Position numbers and translations under genes: made by a program | Assembly (NCBI GenBank): GCA_018266775.1 | Contig: JAFDZS010000007.1 | Coordinates: 372,001 to 436,000 of the forward strand | Source of the DNA: Bacteroidota bacterium | GTDB lineage: Bacteria; Bacteroidota; Bacteroidia; Chitinophagales; Chitinophagaceae | Length of the DNA stretch: 64,000 nucleotides | Direction: 5' to 3' | Part shown: positions 9,001 to 16,639 of the stretch, one piece after another | Numbering within the stretch: the first letter of the stretch is position 1 | Layout: every line of letters begins with the position of its first letter | The notes under the pieces: generated by a model | Databases searched by the model: none | Seen by the model: the letters and a program-made list of their open reading frames with translations, nothing else | Told to the model about the DNA's origin: nothing

Positions 9001-11078
9001 TAACCGGCACCACCTACAACTGGACAAGAGATAATACGGCCACTGTAACCGGTATTGCTGCTTCAGGCAGTGGCAATATCAGCGGTACGCTCACCAATAC
9101 AACAGGTGCGGCCATCACTGTTACCTTTACCGTTACACCTGTTGCCAATGGTTGTTCCGGAACACCTGTTACGGCAACAGTTGTGGTTAACCCAACTGCT
9201 ACAGGTACAGCAACACCAGCATCACAAACAGTGTGTTCAGGGGCCACCATTACCACCATTGCGTTAAGTGGCGTATCGGGTTCTACCTTTACATGGACAA
9301 GAAATAATGTTGCAACAGTGCCCGGCGGCATACCTGCCAGCGGCTCAGGCAGCAGCATCAGTGGTTTCCTTATTAACACCACCAATGCACCGGTAACAGT
9401 TACATTTACCATTACTCCTACGGCCAACGGTTGTACGGGTACACCATTTACAGCTACTGTTACAGTTAATCCTTTTGCCAGCGCCACTGCAACACCGGCT
9501 ACACAAACAGTTTGCTCAGGTTACGCCATCAATATCATTGCTTTAACCAGTAACGTAACCGGCGCCACTTTCAGCTGGACAAGAGATAATACCGCAACAC
9601 TAACCGGTATTGCAGCTTCGGGTACTGGTAACAGTATTGCCGGTACACTGGTGAACACGACCGCTGCTGCTGTCACCACCACATTTACCATTACACCTTC
9701 CTTCGGAGGATGTTCAGGCCCATCTATAACAGCCCTGGTTACCGTTAACCCGACACCTGTTGTTACACAACCGGGTAACCAAACGGTATGTAACGGCAGC
9801 ACCACCAGCACAGTTACTTTTGCAAGTACACTTACGGGTACCACTTATACCTGGACCAATACCACACCATCCATTGGTTTGGCTGCCAGTGGAACCGGAA
9901 ACTTACCTGCATTCACTGCAGTAAATACCGGTACAACACCTGTTACAGCCACCATTACAGTAACCCCAACAACGGGCAGTTGCAGTGGTACACCGAAAAC
10001 GTTCACAATTACAGTGAACCCAACTGCTACCGTAAACAGCGTAAGCAATCAAACTTTATGTACAGGTGCCACTACTACAGCAATAAGCTTTAGTGGTGCA
10101 GTTACCGGTACAACTTTCAGCTGGACGAATAACACCCCATCTATTGGTTTGGCGGCAAGCGGTACAGGAAATATTGCGGCGTTCACTGCGGTAAATACCA
10201 CTTCCACTGCCGTTACGGCTACCATTACGGTAACACCTTCTGCAGCTGGTTGCACAGGAACACCCACTACATTCACCATTACAGTGAATGGTAATTCAGT
10301 TGCGCCAACCGGTGCTACTGCCAGCTCACCGGCAGTGTGCGGATCTGGTACAGTGAATTTGAGTGTAACCGGCGGTGCATTAGGAACCGGCGCTTCGTGG
10401 AAATGGTATACCGGAAGCTGCGGCGGTACACTGGTTGGTACCGGTGCGACCATCAGCACTTCAGTAAGCGGTACCACCACCTTCTATGTAAGAGCAGAGG
10501 GAACCTGCAACACCACTACCTGTGCCAGTGTAACGGTTACGGTTAACCCACAACCCACTATTTCTATCAGTGCGGCACCGTATACCAGCCTGAAACCAGG
10601 TTTGTCCACTACAATCACCGCCACCATCTCACCATCGTCTGCCACCAATACTATTGTATGGTACAAAAACGGTGCTGTACTGAGCGGCCAGTCGACCAAT
10701 ACCTTATCTAATATCACTGTTGACCAGTTGGGCACTTACTCTGCATCAGTTACCACTGCTGCAGGATGTTCGGCTACTTCCGGCAATGTAGTGATCAAAG
10801 ATTCTGCATCTGACAGGTTGTATGTTCTGCCTAACCCAACTGACGGCCAGTTCAAACTGAGGTACTATACCAATGCCACCAGCTTTGGCTTCAAACGCAA
10901 TGTAATTGTGTATGACAGTAAAGGCGCCATGGTATACAGTAAAGAATTTACTGTAACTGCACCTTACAGTTCAATGGATGTTGATATCAGGAAAATGGGC
11001 AGGGGATTATATCTTGTTCTGGTTACCGACTTTAATGGTAAGCAACTTACCACAGCAAGAGTGGACGTAATTCAATAA
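3039..11078 (+). CDS. Giant T9SS-exported beta-helix/PKD-like repeat protein
   Basis: A 2679-residue exported protein. Residues 1-20 are a Sec signal peptide ending in THAQ. Two right-handed beta-helix-like blocks rich in short N/T/G strands follow, each closed by the motif DIGADE (about residues 839 and 1484). A beta-domain sits between them. Residues about 1495-2418 hold PKD/Ig-like repeats: six of the type ATPASQTVCSG...WTRDN with a period near 91 residues, two shorter variants with TPSIGLAASGTGN, and a SprB-like insert. Two Ig-like modules precede a T9SS type A sorting domain (about 2592-2679, starting LPNPTDGQF). The likely role is adhesion or surface display after T9SS export; the ligand is unknown. 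Composition is very rich in Thr, Gly, Ala and Asn. Confidence 0.9.
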   Translation: MRKLYLSVCACLCILFTHAQVSGTKTIGVDYPNIAAAITALNTSGVGAGGATINVPAGYTETAPAGGFLLGSSVLNVSLGSANPLVFQKSGAGANPLLTAPAGTSTTVDGIFKLAGVDYVTIDGIDLQESAANTTATTAMEWGYAFVNLNAAAPFDGCNNNTVKNCTVTLNRTIATPSVAIFFGHVTATSSTALTITAAGDLHSNNKLYSNTLTNTTTGIQMLGYNDVSPYALYDQGNDIGGTSPATGNTITNFGGTNYTSIGGITIVYQNNASVGYNTVNMLANGGVNTIGAHWGIYVFGTNSTFTVNNNAITLGIASINTSYFTYGIYSNAAGTNLTANNNTISQTDPSGSAMPMYGIFFPNGTNFTATTNSVTQTQGISGTTYGIYTTAVGTLNINSNTVQQTTTAAVTSAFASIYCSGTAVTENINSNIFNNTSVNTTGSTYLIYASNSTPVVNVGNNSISGTITRSGTSGTFYGYYNFGTPGSGTATISGNNFSGITLSGSSAFYGIYQATSTSQVEIISNNTITNVTAATGTLIGIHHNYGAANSADFGNIINNISGTGTVTGIQIGNSTASLGMNVYGNTVNTLSTTGASTVSGIIHTNGVATNIYKNKVYDLLANNASGAVSGITVTGGTTVNVFNNLIGDLRTPISNAANPLIGLSITGGTTVNAYFNTVNLNGVSSGALFGSSAVSVSSTPTVTLRNNIFVNNSTPSGATGYAVAYRRSSTTLTTYGSASNNNLFYAGTPGANNLIYYDGTNAYQTLAAYKTMTVPGTLAPRDNVSVTENPPFLGTVGSNANFLHINPAVATQVESGAGAIASVTDDFDGDVRNASTPDIGADEGNFTILDLTGPSISYSALTSTLCTSTRTITASITDASGVNITVGTRPRIWFKKASNANVLPGTNDNTTDGWKYSEASNASSPFSLTIDPALIFGGVSNGDVIQYFIVAQDNAATPNVSINTGTFASAASGVALTAANFPIGGTINSYTIGSGGLSGTVTIGAAGTYPTLTGAGGLFAALNAGGLTGNLTVNILDAAITEPGTNALNAITYGCSGPYTLTIKPGAGVTSTLTGSAGYIIKLNGASNVTIDGSNNGTNSQNLTIVNNQATTSAVIWNAALGGAGNGANNNTFKNLIITGGSGSVSTVVGIANAATGSITTAGDDNNNLTIQNCSISKVLIGIEAIGTATLPQNGLVISGNSIGSATAANYIQFQGIQLSGANSPVISQNTIFNIKTSTLTSATTGIDVGANVIGGQITKNNINGIYNQNTGQWASYGLNFSSGTGTTNVTVSNNFISDIQTVIYLTSTTFNAFGIRVTGGTNLKFYHNTVNLFGNITLASGTGFSSDFLVTSTSVTGMDVRNNIFSNTMTFAATASVYNVYLPSGFTWGTTNYNDYYGTSGTGPTTYYLGYNGSNQAALSNWQTAFSQDAQSKNVTPVFNSNTDLHLQSTPVGTNWCLNSAGVTIPSITTDIDGDTRTSPPDIGADEFNVTGDAVATPASQTVCSGTAITTITYSGTGTTFTWTRDNTGTVTGMAASGSGNIAGTLTNTTLAPVTVTFTITAYNASGCTGATFTATVLVNPSPDAVATPGSQTICSGSAISTIALTSAVPGATYTWTRDNTATVTGIAASGTGDITGSLTNTTGAPVMVTFTITPSANGCTGTPITATVLVNVGPSITPTFTQPTTCVSTDGAISIALSGAAGPYTFAWTGTGVNPTAQNQTGLIAGTYSVTVTAANGCSTFAVYTLVGPGGCSVCPVIGSVTTNPTPSGCIGSPVTLTASGLTAMGITYGINFVSFTAPTANPYTGGTVLATVPNTSLTGGGTTATGTGTFAAANTYYIYAVLTPTPLDPSCRPSAVTTFVINPTPDAAATPASQTVCSGSAITAIAFSGTVSGTTYDWTRDNTASVTGIAASGSGNITGTLTNTTSAPVTVTFTITPTANGCSGTPITATVLVNPTPTATATPSSQSICSGTAITTIALSGSAVTGTTYNWTRDNTATVTGIAASGSGNISGTLTNTTGAAITVTFTVTPVANGCSGTPVTATVVVNPTATGTATPASQTVCSGATITTIALSGVSGSTFTWTRNNVATVPGGIPASGSGSSISGFLINTTNAPVTVTFTITPTANGCTGTPFTATVTVNPFASATATPATQTVCSGYAINIIALTSNVTGATFSWTRDNTATLTGIAASGTGNSIAGTLVNTTAAAVTTTFTITPSFGGCSGPSITALVTVNPTPVVTQPGNQTVCNGSTTSTVTFASTLTGTTYTWTNTTPSIGLAASGTGNLPAFTAVNTGTTPVTATITVTPTTGSCSGTPKTFTITVNPTATVNSVSNQTLCTGATTTAISFSGAVTGTTFSWTNNTPSIGLAASGTGNIAAFTAVNTTSTAVTATITVTPSAAGCTGTPTTFTITVNGNSVAPTGATASSPAVCGSGTVNLSVTGGALGTGASWKWYTGSCGGTLVGTGATISTSVSGTTTFYVRAEGTCNTTTCASVTVTVNPQPTISISAAPYTSLKPGLSTTITATISPSSATNTIVWYKNGAVLSGQSTNTLSNITVDQLGTYSASVTTAAGCSATSGNVVIKDSASDRLYVLPNPTDGQFKLRYYTNATSFGFKRNVIVYDSKGAMVYSKEFTVTAPYSSMDVDIRKMGRGLYLVLVTDFNGKQLTTARVDVIQ
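7521..10292 (+). repeat. Internal PKD-like repeat array
   Basis: Eight related modules, interrupted by two unrelated ones, encode the stalk of the giant protein. The units start with ATP-S/G-SQT-V/I-CSG and contain WTRDN or WTNxTPSIG. DNA similarity between neighbours is high enough that recombination could change copy number. Confidence 0.8.
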
Positions 11079-11097
11079 TCATTTTCTTCTCATTACC

Positions 11098-11127
11098 AAG
11101 GCTGCTCCCCCCGGGGCAGCCTTTTTT
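11098..11127 (+). terminator. Terminator of the giant T9SS protein gene
   Basis: AAGGCTGC (11098-11105) pairs with GCAGCCTT (11116-11123) around a C/G-rich loop and runs into six Ts. It lies 20 bp after the stop codon. Confidence 0.85.
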
Positions 11128-11183
11128 ATTTCTATCCTGTTGCCCTGCTTTAAACAAGCTATGGCAATGTTCTATTTTTAAGC

Positions 11184-11191
11184 TAAATTCG
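11184..11191 (+). promoter_or_regulatory. Likely -7 element of the RelA/SpoT gene
   Basis: TAAATTCG matches TAnnTTTG at 7 of 8 positions and ends 9 nt before the ATG at 11201. Confidence 0.45.
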
Positions 11192-11200
11192 TTATCCACG

Positions 11201-13438
11201 ATGGAAAATACCGTTTACATACCCAAGTATAATCTTTCTGAAGAAGAAGAAAAAAAAGAGATCTTACGCCAATACCGCGGGCTGCTGCGTGTATTAAAAC
11301 CCAAATTAAAGCCCGGTGACAAAGAACTGGTTCGTACTGCTTTTGAAATGGCGGTAGAAGCCCATAAAACCATGCGGCGTAAAAGTGGCGAGCCTTATAT
11401 TTTGCATCCGCTGGCTGTTGCCAAAATTTGCGTGGAAGAAATTGGCCTGGGCGTACGCAGTACCATTTGCGCTTTGCTGCACGATACAGTTGAGGATACT
11501 GATATTACCCTGGAAGATATCAAACGTGAATTTGGTAACGAGATCGCCAAAATTGTTGATGGCCTTACCAAGATCAGCACGGTAATGGATGCCAATACTT
11601 CGCAACAGGCTGAAAACTTTAAAAAGATCCTGCTCACGCTTACTGATGACCCCCGGGTAATCCTGATCAAACTCAGCGACCGACTCCACAATATGCGTAC
11701 GCTGGACAGTATGAAGCGGGAAAAGCAACTTAAGATCAGCAGTGAAACTGTTTACGTGTATGCGCCATTAGCACACCGCATGGGCTTGTACACGATCAAA
11801 ACAGAACTGGAAGACCTGGCCATGAAATATATGGAGCCGGATACCTACCGCTACATTGCCCAAAAACTCAACGATACCAAAAGGGAACGCACCAAATACA
11901 TCAACGATTTCATCAGGCCATTGAAAGAAAAATTAGAAAAAGCCGGTTTTGAATTTGAAATCTTTGGACGACCCAAAAGCATTCATTCCATCTGGACCAA
12001 GATGAAGAAGAAAGGTGTATCCTTTGAAGAAGTGTATGACCTGTTTGCCATCCGCATATTGGTGAACCCACCCATTGAAAAAGAAAAAGAAGAATGCTGG
12101 AAAGTGTACAGCATCATCACTGACGCCTATAACCCCTCGCCGGAACGCCTGCGTGACTGGCTGAGCAATCCCAAAAGCAATGGGTACGAAGCGTTGCATA
12201 CTACCGTAATGGGGCCACAGGGTAAATGGGTGGAAGTGCAGATACGCACCAAACGGACCAATGAGATTGCAGAAAAAGGTTTGGCTGCACACTGGAAATA
12301 TAAAGAGGGGAAAGATGATGAAAGCCGTTTTGATAAATGGTTTCAGCAGATCCGCGAAGCTTTGAGCAACCAGGACAGCAACTCTCTCGATTTCCTGCAG
12401 GATTTTAAAACTTCTTTTCTTGCCGAAGAAATTTATGTATACACGCCCAAAGGCGACATCCGTATGCTGCCTGTTGGTGCCACGGCACTGGATTTTGCCT
12501 TTAGTGTACACACTGCCGTTGGAAGCCGGTGTATCGGGGCCAAGGTAAATCATAAACTGGTACCCATTGGTCATAAACTGCGCAGTGGCGACCAGGTGGA
12601 AATTATTACCAGCGCCAAACAAAAACCCAACCAGGAATGGCTGAACCTTGTAGTAACCACCAAGGCTAAAACAAAAATCAAAGACACTTTAAAAGAGGAA
12701 AAAAGACGGGTTGCTGAAGATGGTAAACATATTTTACAGAAAAAGTTAGATGCGATTGGTGGCATGGCCACACAGCATAATATTGAAGAGTTAGCCTCTT
12801 ATTATAAACTGAACTCCTCACTGGACCTGTTATACGAAATTGCCACCAGGAAAATTGACCTGAAAGAGCTGAAGGATTTTACCGCTTCGGGGGACCGCCT
12901 GTTCTTTCCCAAACCGCCCAAGCCGGAGCATGAGGAAAAAGATGAGGACCATCATGCCCGCCACCTGAAAAAAGAAAAAGATGCGGAGCTGATCATTTTT
13001 GGAGAAAGCAGTGATAAGATACAATACACTTTAGCCAATTGCTGTAAGCCCATTCCGGGTGATGATGTATTCGGTTTTGTGACCACCGGCGAAGGTCTTA
13101 AGATACACCGTACCAACTGCCCCAATGCTGCACGTTTGCTGGCTAATTACGGGCACCGGGTGGTGAAAACCAAATGGGCAAAGAATAAAGAAATTTCCTT
13201 CTTAACAGGCCTTAAAATTGTTGGCCTGGATGATGTGGGTGTGATACACAAAATCACCAACCTCATCAGCGGTGAAATGAAATTTAATATTGCAGCGATG
13301 ACGATTGAAGCTGCTGAAGGTATTTTCAAGGGTAATATCAAAGTGTTTGTTCATGATAAAGATGAGCTGGATGAACTGGTGAAACGTTTGGTGGAATTAC
13401 CGGGTATTGAAAGGGTGGACAGGTATGATGCGGAGTAG
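11201..13438 (+). CDS. RelA/SpoT family (p)ppGpp synthetase/hydrolase
   Basis: A bifunctional stringent-response enzyme that makes and degrades (p)ppGpp. The hydrolase HD domain shows His54, the HD pair His94-Asp95 in LLHDTVEDT, and Asp160 in SDRLHNMRTL, so hydrolase activity is expected. The synthetase domain (about 245-365) contains GRPKSIHSIW, YDLFAIRI and VQIRTKRTNEIAEKG. A TGS domain occupies about 408-470 and a C-terminal ACT domain about 670-745 (LDDVGVIHKI). At 745 residues this is the full Rel/Spo length. It is a single-gene unit with its own probable promoter. The family call is certain; whether both activities are in force is inferred from motifs. Confidence 0.95.
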   Translation: MENTVYIPKYNLSEEEEKKEILRQYRGLLRVLKPKLKPGDKELVRTAFEMAVEAHKTMRRKSGEPYILHPLAVAKICVEEIGLGVRSTICALLHDTVEDTDITLEDIKREFGNEIAKIVDGLTKISTVMDANTSQQAENFKKILLTLTDDPRVILIKLSDRLHNMRTLDSMKREKQLKISSETVYVYAPLAHRMGLYTIKTELEDLAMKYMEPDTYRYIAQKLNDTKRERTKYINDFIRPLKEKLEKAGFEFEIFGRPKSIHSIWTKMKKKGVSFEEVYDLFAIRILVNPPIEKEKEECWKVYSIITDAYNPSPERLRDWLSNPKSNGYEALHTTVMGPQGKWVEVQIRTKRTNEIAEKGLAAHWKYKEGKDDESRFDKWFQQIREALSNQDSNSLDFLQDFKTSFLAEEIYVYTPKGDIRMLPVGATALDFAFSVHTAVGSRCIGAKVNHKLVPIGHKLRSGDQVEIITSAKQKPNQEWLNLVVTTKAKTKIKDTLKEEKRRVAEDGKHILQKKLDAIGGMATQHNIEELASYYKLNSSLDLLYEIATRKIDLKELKDFTASGDRLFFPKPPKPEHEEKDEDHHARHLKKEKDAELIIFGESSDKIQYTLANCCKPIPGDDVFGFVTTGEGLKIHRTNCPNAARLLANYGHRVVKTKWAKNKEISFLTGLKIVGLDDVGVIHKITNLISGEMKFNIAAMTIEAAEGIFKGNIKVFVHDKDELDELVKRLVELPGIERVDRYDAE

Positions 13439-13479
13439 GGACACGCTTGCGGTGTGTTCAACGGTTCTGATAAGAATAG

Positions 13480-13623
13480 GTTACTGGCATTTTACAGTTT
13501 GTTGTTGAAAATAGCCGTGATGTCCAGGAGAATTTAATTGATGCCCATAAAAGGTATATGGATAATTTAATAGAGGCAAAAGAAGAGATTTTCACCTCAT
13601 TTTTAAGTCGAATAATTTTTTGA
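13480..13623 (+). pseudogene. Possible gene remnant (47 codons, no start)
   Basis: Between the RelA/SpoT gene and the next minus-strand gene, one frame stays open for 47 codons and ends in TGA. Its translation has a protein-like helical composition (EAKEEIFTSFLSRI near the end) but no plausible initiator. It may be the tail of a lost gene. The short stretch just before it (13441-13458) contains an imperfect palindrome with ACACGC...GGTGTGT, REP-like in appearance. Confidence 0.2.
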
Positions 13624-13633
13624 GAACCCCATA

Positions 13634-13891
13634 TTAATTCTTGGGCAGGCTCAACCTGGTAAATTCACTCCCATTAAATATCCTCGCCAGGCTGGTATCA
13701 TTATGAGCAAAAAATTCCTCTATTTTGGGTTCATTTATTATTCGCCAAAAATTCTTGGCATTCAGTTCATCTGAGTCTTTAGATTCAATGAATAAGCCCA
13801 CAATGGAAGCCCTGCTTTTAAAATCAATCTTAACAATCCGGTTTTTCAGTTTAGCATTTTGAAAAAAGCTACTTATTTGATCATTCGTCAT
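13634..13891 (-). CDS. Small hypothetical protein (85 aa)
   Basis: A complete 85-residue frame with ATG and a purine-rich upstream stretch. The composition is typical of a soluble protein, with a basic/beta N-terminal half (KNRIVKIDFKSRASIVGLF) and a C-terminus ending TRLSLPKN. The N-terminal half looks like a small beta-barrel of the Sm/SH3 kind, but this is only an impression. No family recognised. Confidence 0.55.
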   Translation of the reverse strand: MTNDQISSFFQNAKLKNRIVKIDFKSRASIVGLFIESKDSDELNAKNFWRIINEPKIEEFFAHNDTSLARIFNGSEFTRLSLPKN

Positions 13892-14162
13892 ATACCTTAT
13901 ATTTAAATTTATTAAAGAAACAAAGCGGCAAAACTAAACTGATAATGTGTTCAAAAGTGAGGCTTCTGGAAGCACGCAAGATACGATTAATTACCCATAT
14001 GGCCGGCAGACGGCATTTTTTGTTCATCAATTACCACTTAGCTATAGTGGATAAGAAAAAAGAAATTGATCATTGAATTAACATTAGCTTTACCAATCTG
14101 TGCAACCGTTTTAGTTCAAAACACATCATATTTGTATTCTTTAAAATTTTAAAATCTATTTT
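13892..14162. promoter_or_regulatory. Intergenic region with probable promoter for the 14163 gene
   Basis: No ORF seen. CATATTTG at 14127-14134 matches TAnnTTTG at 7 of 8 positions and would place a transcription start about 20 nt before the ATG at 14163. Confidence 0.35.
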
Positions 14163-14513
14163 ATGTTACAGGAATTAATACAAAAACTTCAGGACGCTCA
14201 TGGTTTGAGTGCTGAACAATCTCACAGTATTGTTAACACCATTACCGGTTTCATAAAAGAAAAATTCCCGATGCTGAGCGGAGCGGTAGATAATATGTTT
14301 GCACCGCATGCTGATGCACCAGCGGCCCCTGCTACCAACGCAACTGCGGCTGCGCAAGACAGCAGCATGCTGGATAAGATAAGCGATGTAATACCCGGCC
14401 AGGCTGGCGAAAAAGTAGAAGAGTTTGCCAAAAACACTGCACACAAAGCAGAAGAAGTTTTTGACAACGTAAAAGATAAACTGAGCGGTTTGTTTGGCGG
14501 GGATAAAAACTAA
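14163..14513 (+). CDS. Small helical protein of unknown function (116 aa)
   Basis: A soluble 116-residue protein with no signal peptide. Residues 1-40 form two amphipathic helices (LQELIQKLQDAHGLSAEQS and following). An Ala-rich linker follows, then a C-terminal part with amphipathic helices (EKVEEFAKNTAHKAEEVF) and the end LSGLFGGDKN. The layout resembles small stress-associated helical proteins of Bacteroidota, but I cannot assign a family. It is monocistronic, bounded by a strong terminator. Confidence 0.7.
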   Translation: MLQELIQKLQDAHGLSAEQSHSIVNTITGFIKEKFPMLSGAVDNMFAPHADAPAAPATNATAAAQDSSMLDKISDVIPGQAGEKVEEFAKNTAHKAEEVFDNVKDKLSGLFGGDKN

Positions 14514-14531
14514 TCTTTAGATTGATTTAAT

Positions 14532-14560
14532 AAAAAACCTCAGCAATGCTGAGGTTTTTT
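14532..14560. terminator. Bidirectional terminator
   Basis: A 13-bp perfect stem (AAAAAACCTCAGC with GCTGAGGTTTTTT) and a 3-nt loop sit between two convergent genes. T-runs are present on both strands, so it can serve both. Confidence 0.9.
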
Positions 14561-14567
14561 ATTGATG

Positions 14568-15215
14568 CTATTTTTTCAATAGTTTAAATGCATGTGTCCA
14601 TTGGTTATGAATGAAACCCGGAATGCACCAAAGTATGCATAATGCTTCAATAGCACCAGCCGCTTCAGCCTTACCCATATCTTCCGTTTCCCAGCCAAAT
14701 GCATCCAGTATTGCAGTTACTGTTTGTTTTGCTGCATCGTCGTTACCGCAAATAAACATGGTAGGCTTTATGTCGTTGAAATCGGGTTTGTACATTAAAG
14801 CATTACCCACACTGTTGAATGCTTTCACCAGTTTAGCCTTGGGTAAAAGCTCCTGCAATTCCTGCATCAACGAACTGTTGGGTGCTGTAGAAAACTGCAG
14901 CACGCCATTGACAGGCGGCGCTGCTGCAATGGGATTGGTGGCATCTATTACTATTTTACCATCGAAATTGTTTATACCTGCCAGTTCAATGGCATTTTTG
15001 GTAACAGCGCCTCCGGTTGCCAGTACAATAATATCTGCAAATGAAGCAGCGGCTGTAAAACTTCCCGTTTGTGCGTTGGGGTTAGCAGATTTCCAGTCCA
15101 CTACTTCTGCCTTGGTGGTATCTCTTGTACCCAGCAATACTTCATGACCTTCTTTTACAAATGCACTGCCAAGTACACGGCCCACAATACCACTTCCAAT
15201 AATTCCTATTTTCAT
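14568..15215 (-). CDS. NAD(P)-binding oxidoreductase, F420-reductase-like fold
   Basis: A 215-residue protein with the Rossmann start MKIGIIGSGIVGRVLG and a second signature LLGTRDTTK around residue 32, as in the NADPH:F420 oxidoreductase/coenzyme F420-dependent family. Bacteroidota are not known to make F420, so the electron acceptor is unlikely to be F420; a ferric reductase-like or other NADP-dependent reduction is possible. It follows the NmrA-like gene by 30 bp on the same strand and is probably co-transcribed with it under the MarR regulator upstream. Confidence 0.8.
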   Translation of the reverse strand: MKIGIIGSGIVGRVLGSAFVKEGHEVLLGTRDTTKAEVVDWKSANPNAQTGSFTAAASFADIIVLATGGAVTKNAIELAGINNFDGKIVIDATNPIAAAPPVNGVLQFSTAPNSSLMQELQELLPKAKLVKAFNSVGNALMYKPDFNDIKPTMFICGNDDAAKQTVTAILDAFGWETEDMGKAEAAGAIEALCILWCIPGFIHNQWTHAFKLLKK

Positions 15216-15245
15216 AGTTGTTGTTTTTAAAGGTTATCAATTTTA

Positions 15246-16136
15246 TTATCCTGCGTTGTATGCAGCTGCAAATTCCTGTACAAAGTCTGCAAGTTTGATT
15301 GTACCCAATGCAGGGCGGTGCTTCCAGTAATCTTCCTGCATTTTTCCTTCACGTAATGATTTACCCATTGTTGTATAGGCTTCTGCCATCGTTTCTTTTA
15401 AACCGGCCTGGCGCATGCCTTCCAGCGTTTGTTCATCTGTAAATTCTATCCAGGGCAATTCGGGTTTTCCAATAGCATTTCCTAATGCGGTTGCAATTTC
15501 TGTCCCGGTTTTTTCGTCACCTGCAATATACCTGACAGAAAAACCGGTAAAGCTTAATGGCAATAATTCTTCTGCTGCAGCATTTGCAATATCGCTGGTA
15601 TGCACCAATACCACTTTCTGATCGCCACCGCCAAAGTTACCACCTGTTATGTTTGCATTCTTTATCAAAGGTATCATTGAAAAAAGATTATACATAAAAT
15701 AAGAGGGGCGCAATGCTTTCACATTTACCTGCGGGTGTTCTTTCAGTAACGTTTCAAAATCGGCTATTCCATCTACCGGTCCCACCCCATTGCCCAAATG
15801 TGCACCAATACTGCTTAACACCACTACGTGCTTAATGTTGTTGGCTACAATGGCATGGGTATAATTTCTTGCCACCACATTTTGATAATGCCTGAAATTG
15901 TCTGCTGCAAAATTGGGTGGTATCGTGGCATAAACTGCGTCAGCACCCGCAAAAGCTGCCTGTACAAATGCTTCATCTTCAACCGAACCCACAACAGCTT
16001 TGGCGCCCTGCGTTACCAATGCTTCAAGGTTAGCTGCATTGCGGCCCACTACTGTTACTTCGTGACCGGCATTCAATAATTTTTCGGCCAATGGTTTTGA
16101 AATGTGGCCTGCCCCACCCGTAATTACGTACTTCAT
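15246..16136 (-). CDS. NmrA-like NAD(P)H-binding protein / SDR-type oxidoreductase
   Basis: A 296-residue protein starting MKYVITGGAGHISKPLA, a glycine-rich dinucleotide-binding motif, followed by VVGRNAAN, which suggests NADP preference. This is the atypical SDR/NmrA family (QOR2, azoreductase-like). A longer frame begins with TTG at 16169, inside the palindromic operator; the ATG at 16134-16136 fits the family start better. It lies downstream of a MarR-type gene and its operator-like palindrome, and ahead of the F420-reductase-like gene. Together they look like an inducible redox or electrophile response cluster; the substrate is unknown. Confidence 0.8.
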   Translation of the reverse strand: MKYVITGGAGHISKPLAEKLLNAGHEVTVVGRNAANLEALVTQGAKAVVGSVEDEAFVQAAFAGADAVYATIPPNFAADNFRHYQNVVARNYTHAIVANNIKHVVVLSSIGAHLGNGVGPVDGIADFETLLKEHPQVNVKALRPSYFMYNLFSMIPLIKNANITGGNFGGGDQKVVLVHTSDIANAAAEELLPLSFTGFSVRYIAGDEKTGTEIATALGNAIGKPELPWIEFTDEQTLEGMRQAGLKETMAEAYTTMGKSLREGKMQEDYWKHRPALGTIKLADFVQEFAAAYNAG

Positions 16137-16156
16137 ATTGTTTGTTTTAAATAATG

Positions 16157-16170
16157 TTTGTATATACAAA
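16157..16170. promoter_or_regulatory. Palindromic operator upstream of the NmrA-like gene
   Basis: TTTGTATATACAAA is a perfect 14-bp palindrome ending 21 bp before the NmrA-like ATG. It shares the half-site TTTGTA/TACAAA with the palindrome upstream of the adjacent MarR gene. A 7-of-8 match to the -7 element (AACATTTG, 16167-16174, minus strand) overlaps it, so binding would block transcription. Confidence 0.7.
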
Positions 16171-16187
16171 TGTTTAGGTAAAAAAAT

Positions 16188-16613
16188 TTACCCGAGTTTA
16201 TCTGTCAATTTATTAATGCTTTGTACTGCACGCACACTTTCATCAGCACCAATAGTATCAGTATAAGATTTTGTAAAATCGTTCATACAGGATTTCATTT
16301 TGGGCAATAACTCTTTTGCTTTCGGAGTAGGATAAATGTACGTTACTTTCCCTTCTGTAGTTCTGATCAATAATTTTTTTTCTTCCAGTTTTTCAATCAG
16401 CCTTGTAATAGTACTGGGAGTAAGGCGCATTTCCTCTGCAATTACCCCTGGCTGTACACCCGGCGATTCCAGCACGGCAAGCAACACATAAGCATGGCTG
16501 GGCGGAAGATCCACTTTCTTCCACGCATCAATTGCCAGCTTTTCCACCTTACGTGCCAAAGCACCGGTTGAAAAATAAAGGCACCTGCTGAAGCGGCTGT
16601 CGCATGTTTTCAT
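16188..16613 (-). CDS. MarR-family transcriptional regulator
   Basis: A 141-residue winged-helix protein. The recognition region reads GVIAEEMRLTPSTITRLIEKLEEKKLL, followed by the wing (TTEGKVTYIYPTPKAKELL), typical of MarR. Family members are usually dimeric repressors released by small phenolic, oxidant or electrophile ligands. A longer frame starts at TTG 16652 inside the operator; I use ATG 16611-16613. Cys at residues 4, 11 and elsewhere could be redox sensors, which is inference. A palindromic site overlaps its own promoter (autoregulation), and a second lies before the next gene. Confidence 0.9.
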   Translation of the reverse strand: MKTCDSRFSRCLYFSTGALARKVEKLAIDAWKKVDLPPSHAYVLLAVLESPGVQPGVIAEEMRLTPSTITRLIEKLEEKKLLIRTTEGKVTYIYPTPKAKELLPKMKSCMNDFTKSYTDTIGADESVRAVQSINKLTDKLG

Positions 16614-16631
16614 TACACAGCGAAGGTAAAA

Positions 16632-16639
16632 CAAATTTA
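16632..16639 (-). promoter_or_regulatory. -7 promoter element of the MarR gene
   Basis: TAAATTTG on the minus strand is an exact TAnnTTTG match, 18 nt before the ATG at 16613. It overlaps the 26-bp palindrome. Confidence 0.6.

Noticed and set aside
9014..9487. 157-codon minus-strand ORF inside the giant protein gene
   Set aside because: Shadow of the Thr/Gly/Ala-rich coding repeats; many similar antisense frames occur along 3291-10735 with the same low-complexity look and no start signals.
11933..12622. 229-codon minus-strand ORF in the RelA/SpoT gene
   Set aside because: The plus frame is a complete enzyme with all domains; the antisense translation has no recognisable motif.
14611..15147. 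178-codon plus-strand ORF over the F420-reductase-like gene
   Set aside because: Antisense to a clear Rossmann-fold protein; composition is typical of a shadow frame.
14568..15215. F420-dependent enzyme
   Set aside because: The fold is right, but F420 synthesis is not known from Bacteroidota; I therefore give only the fold-level call.
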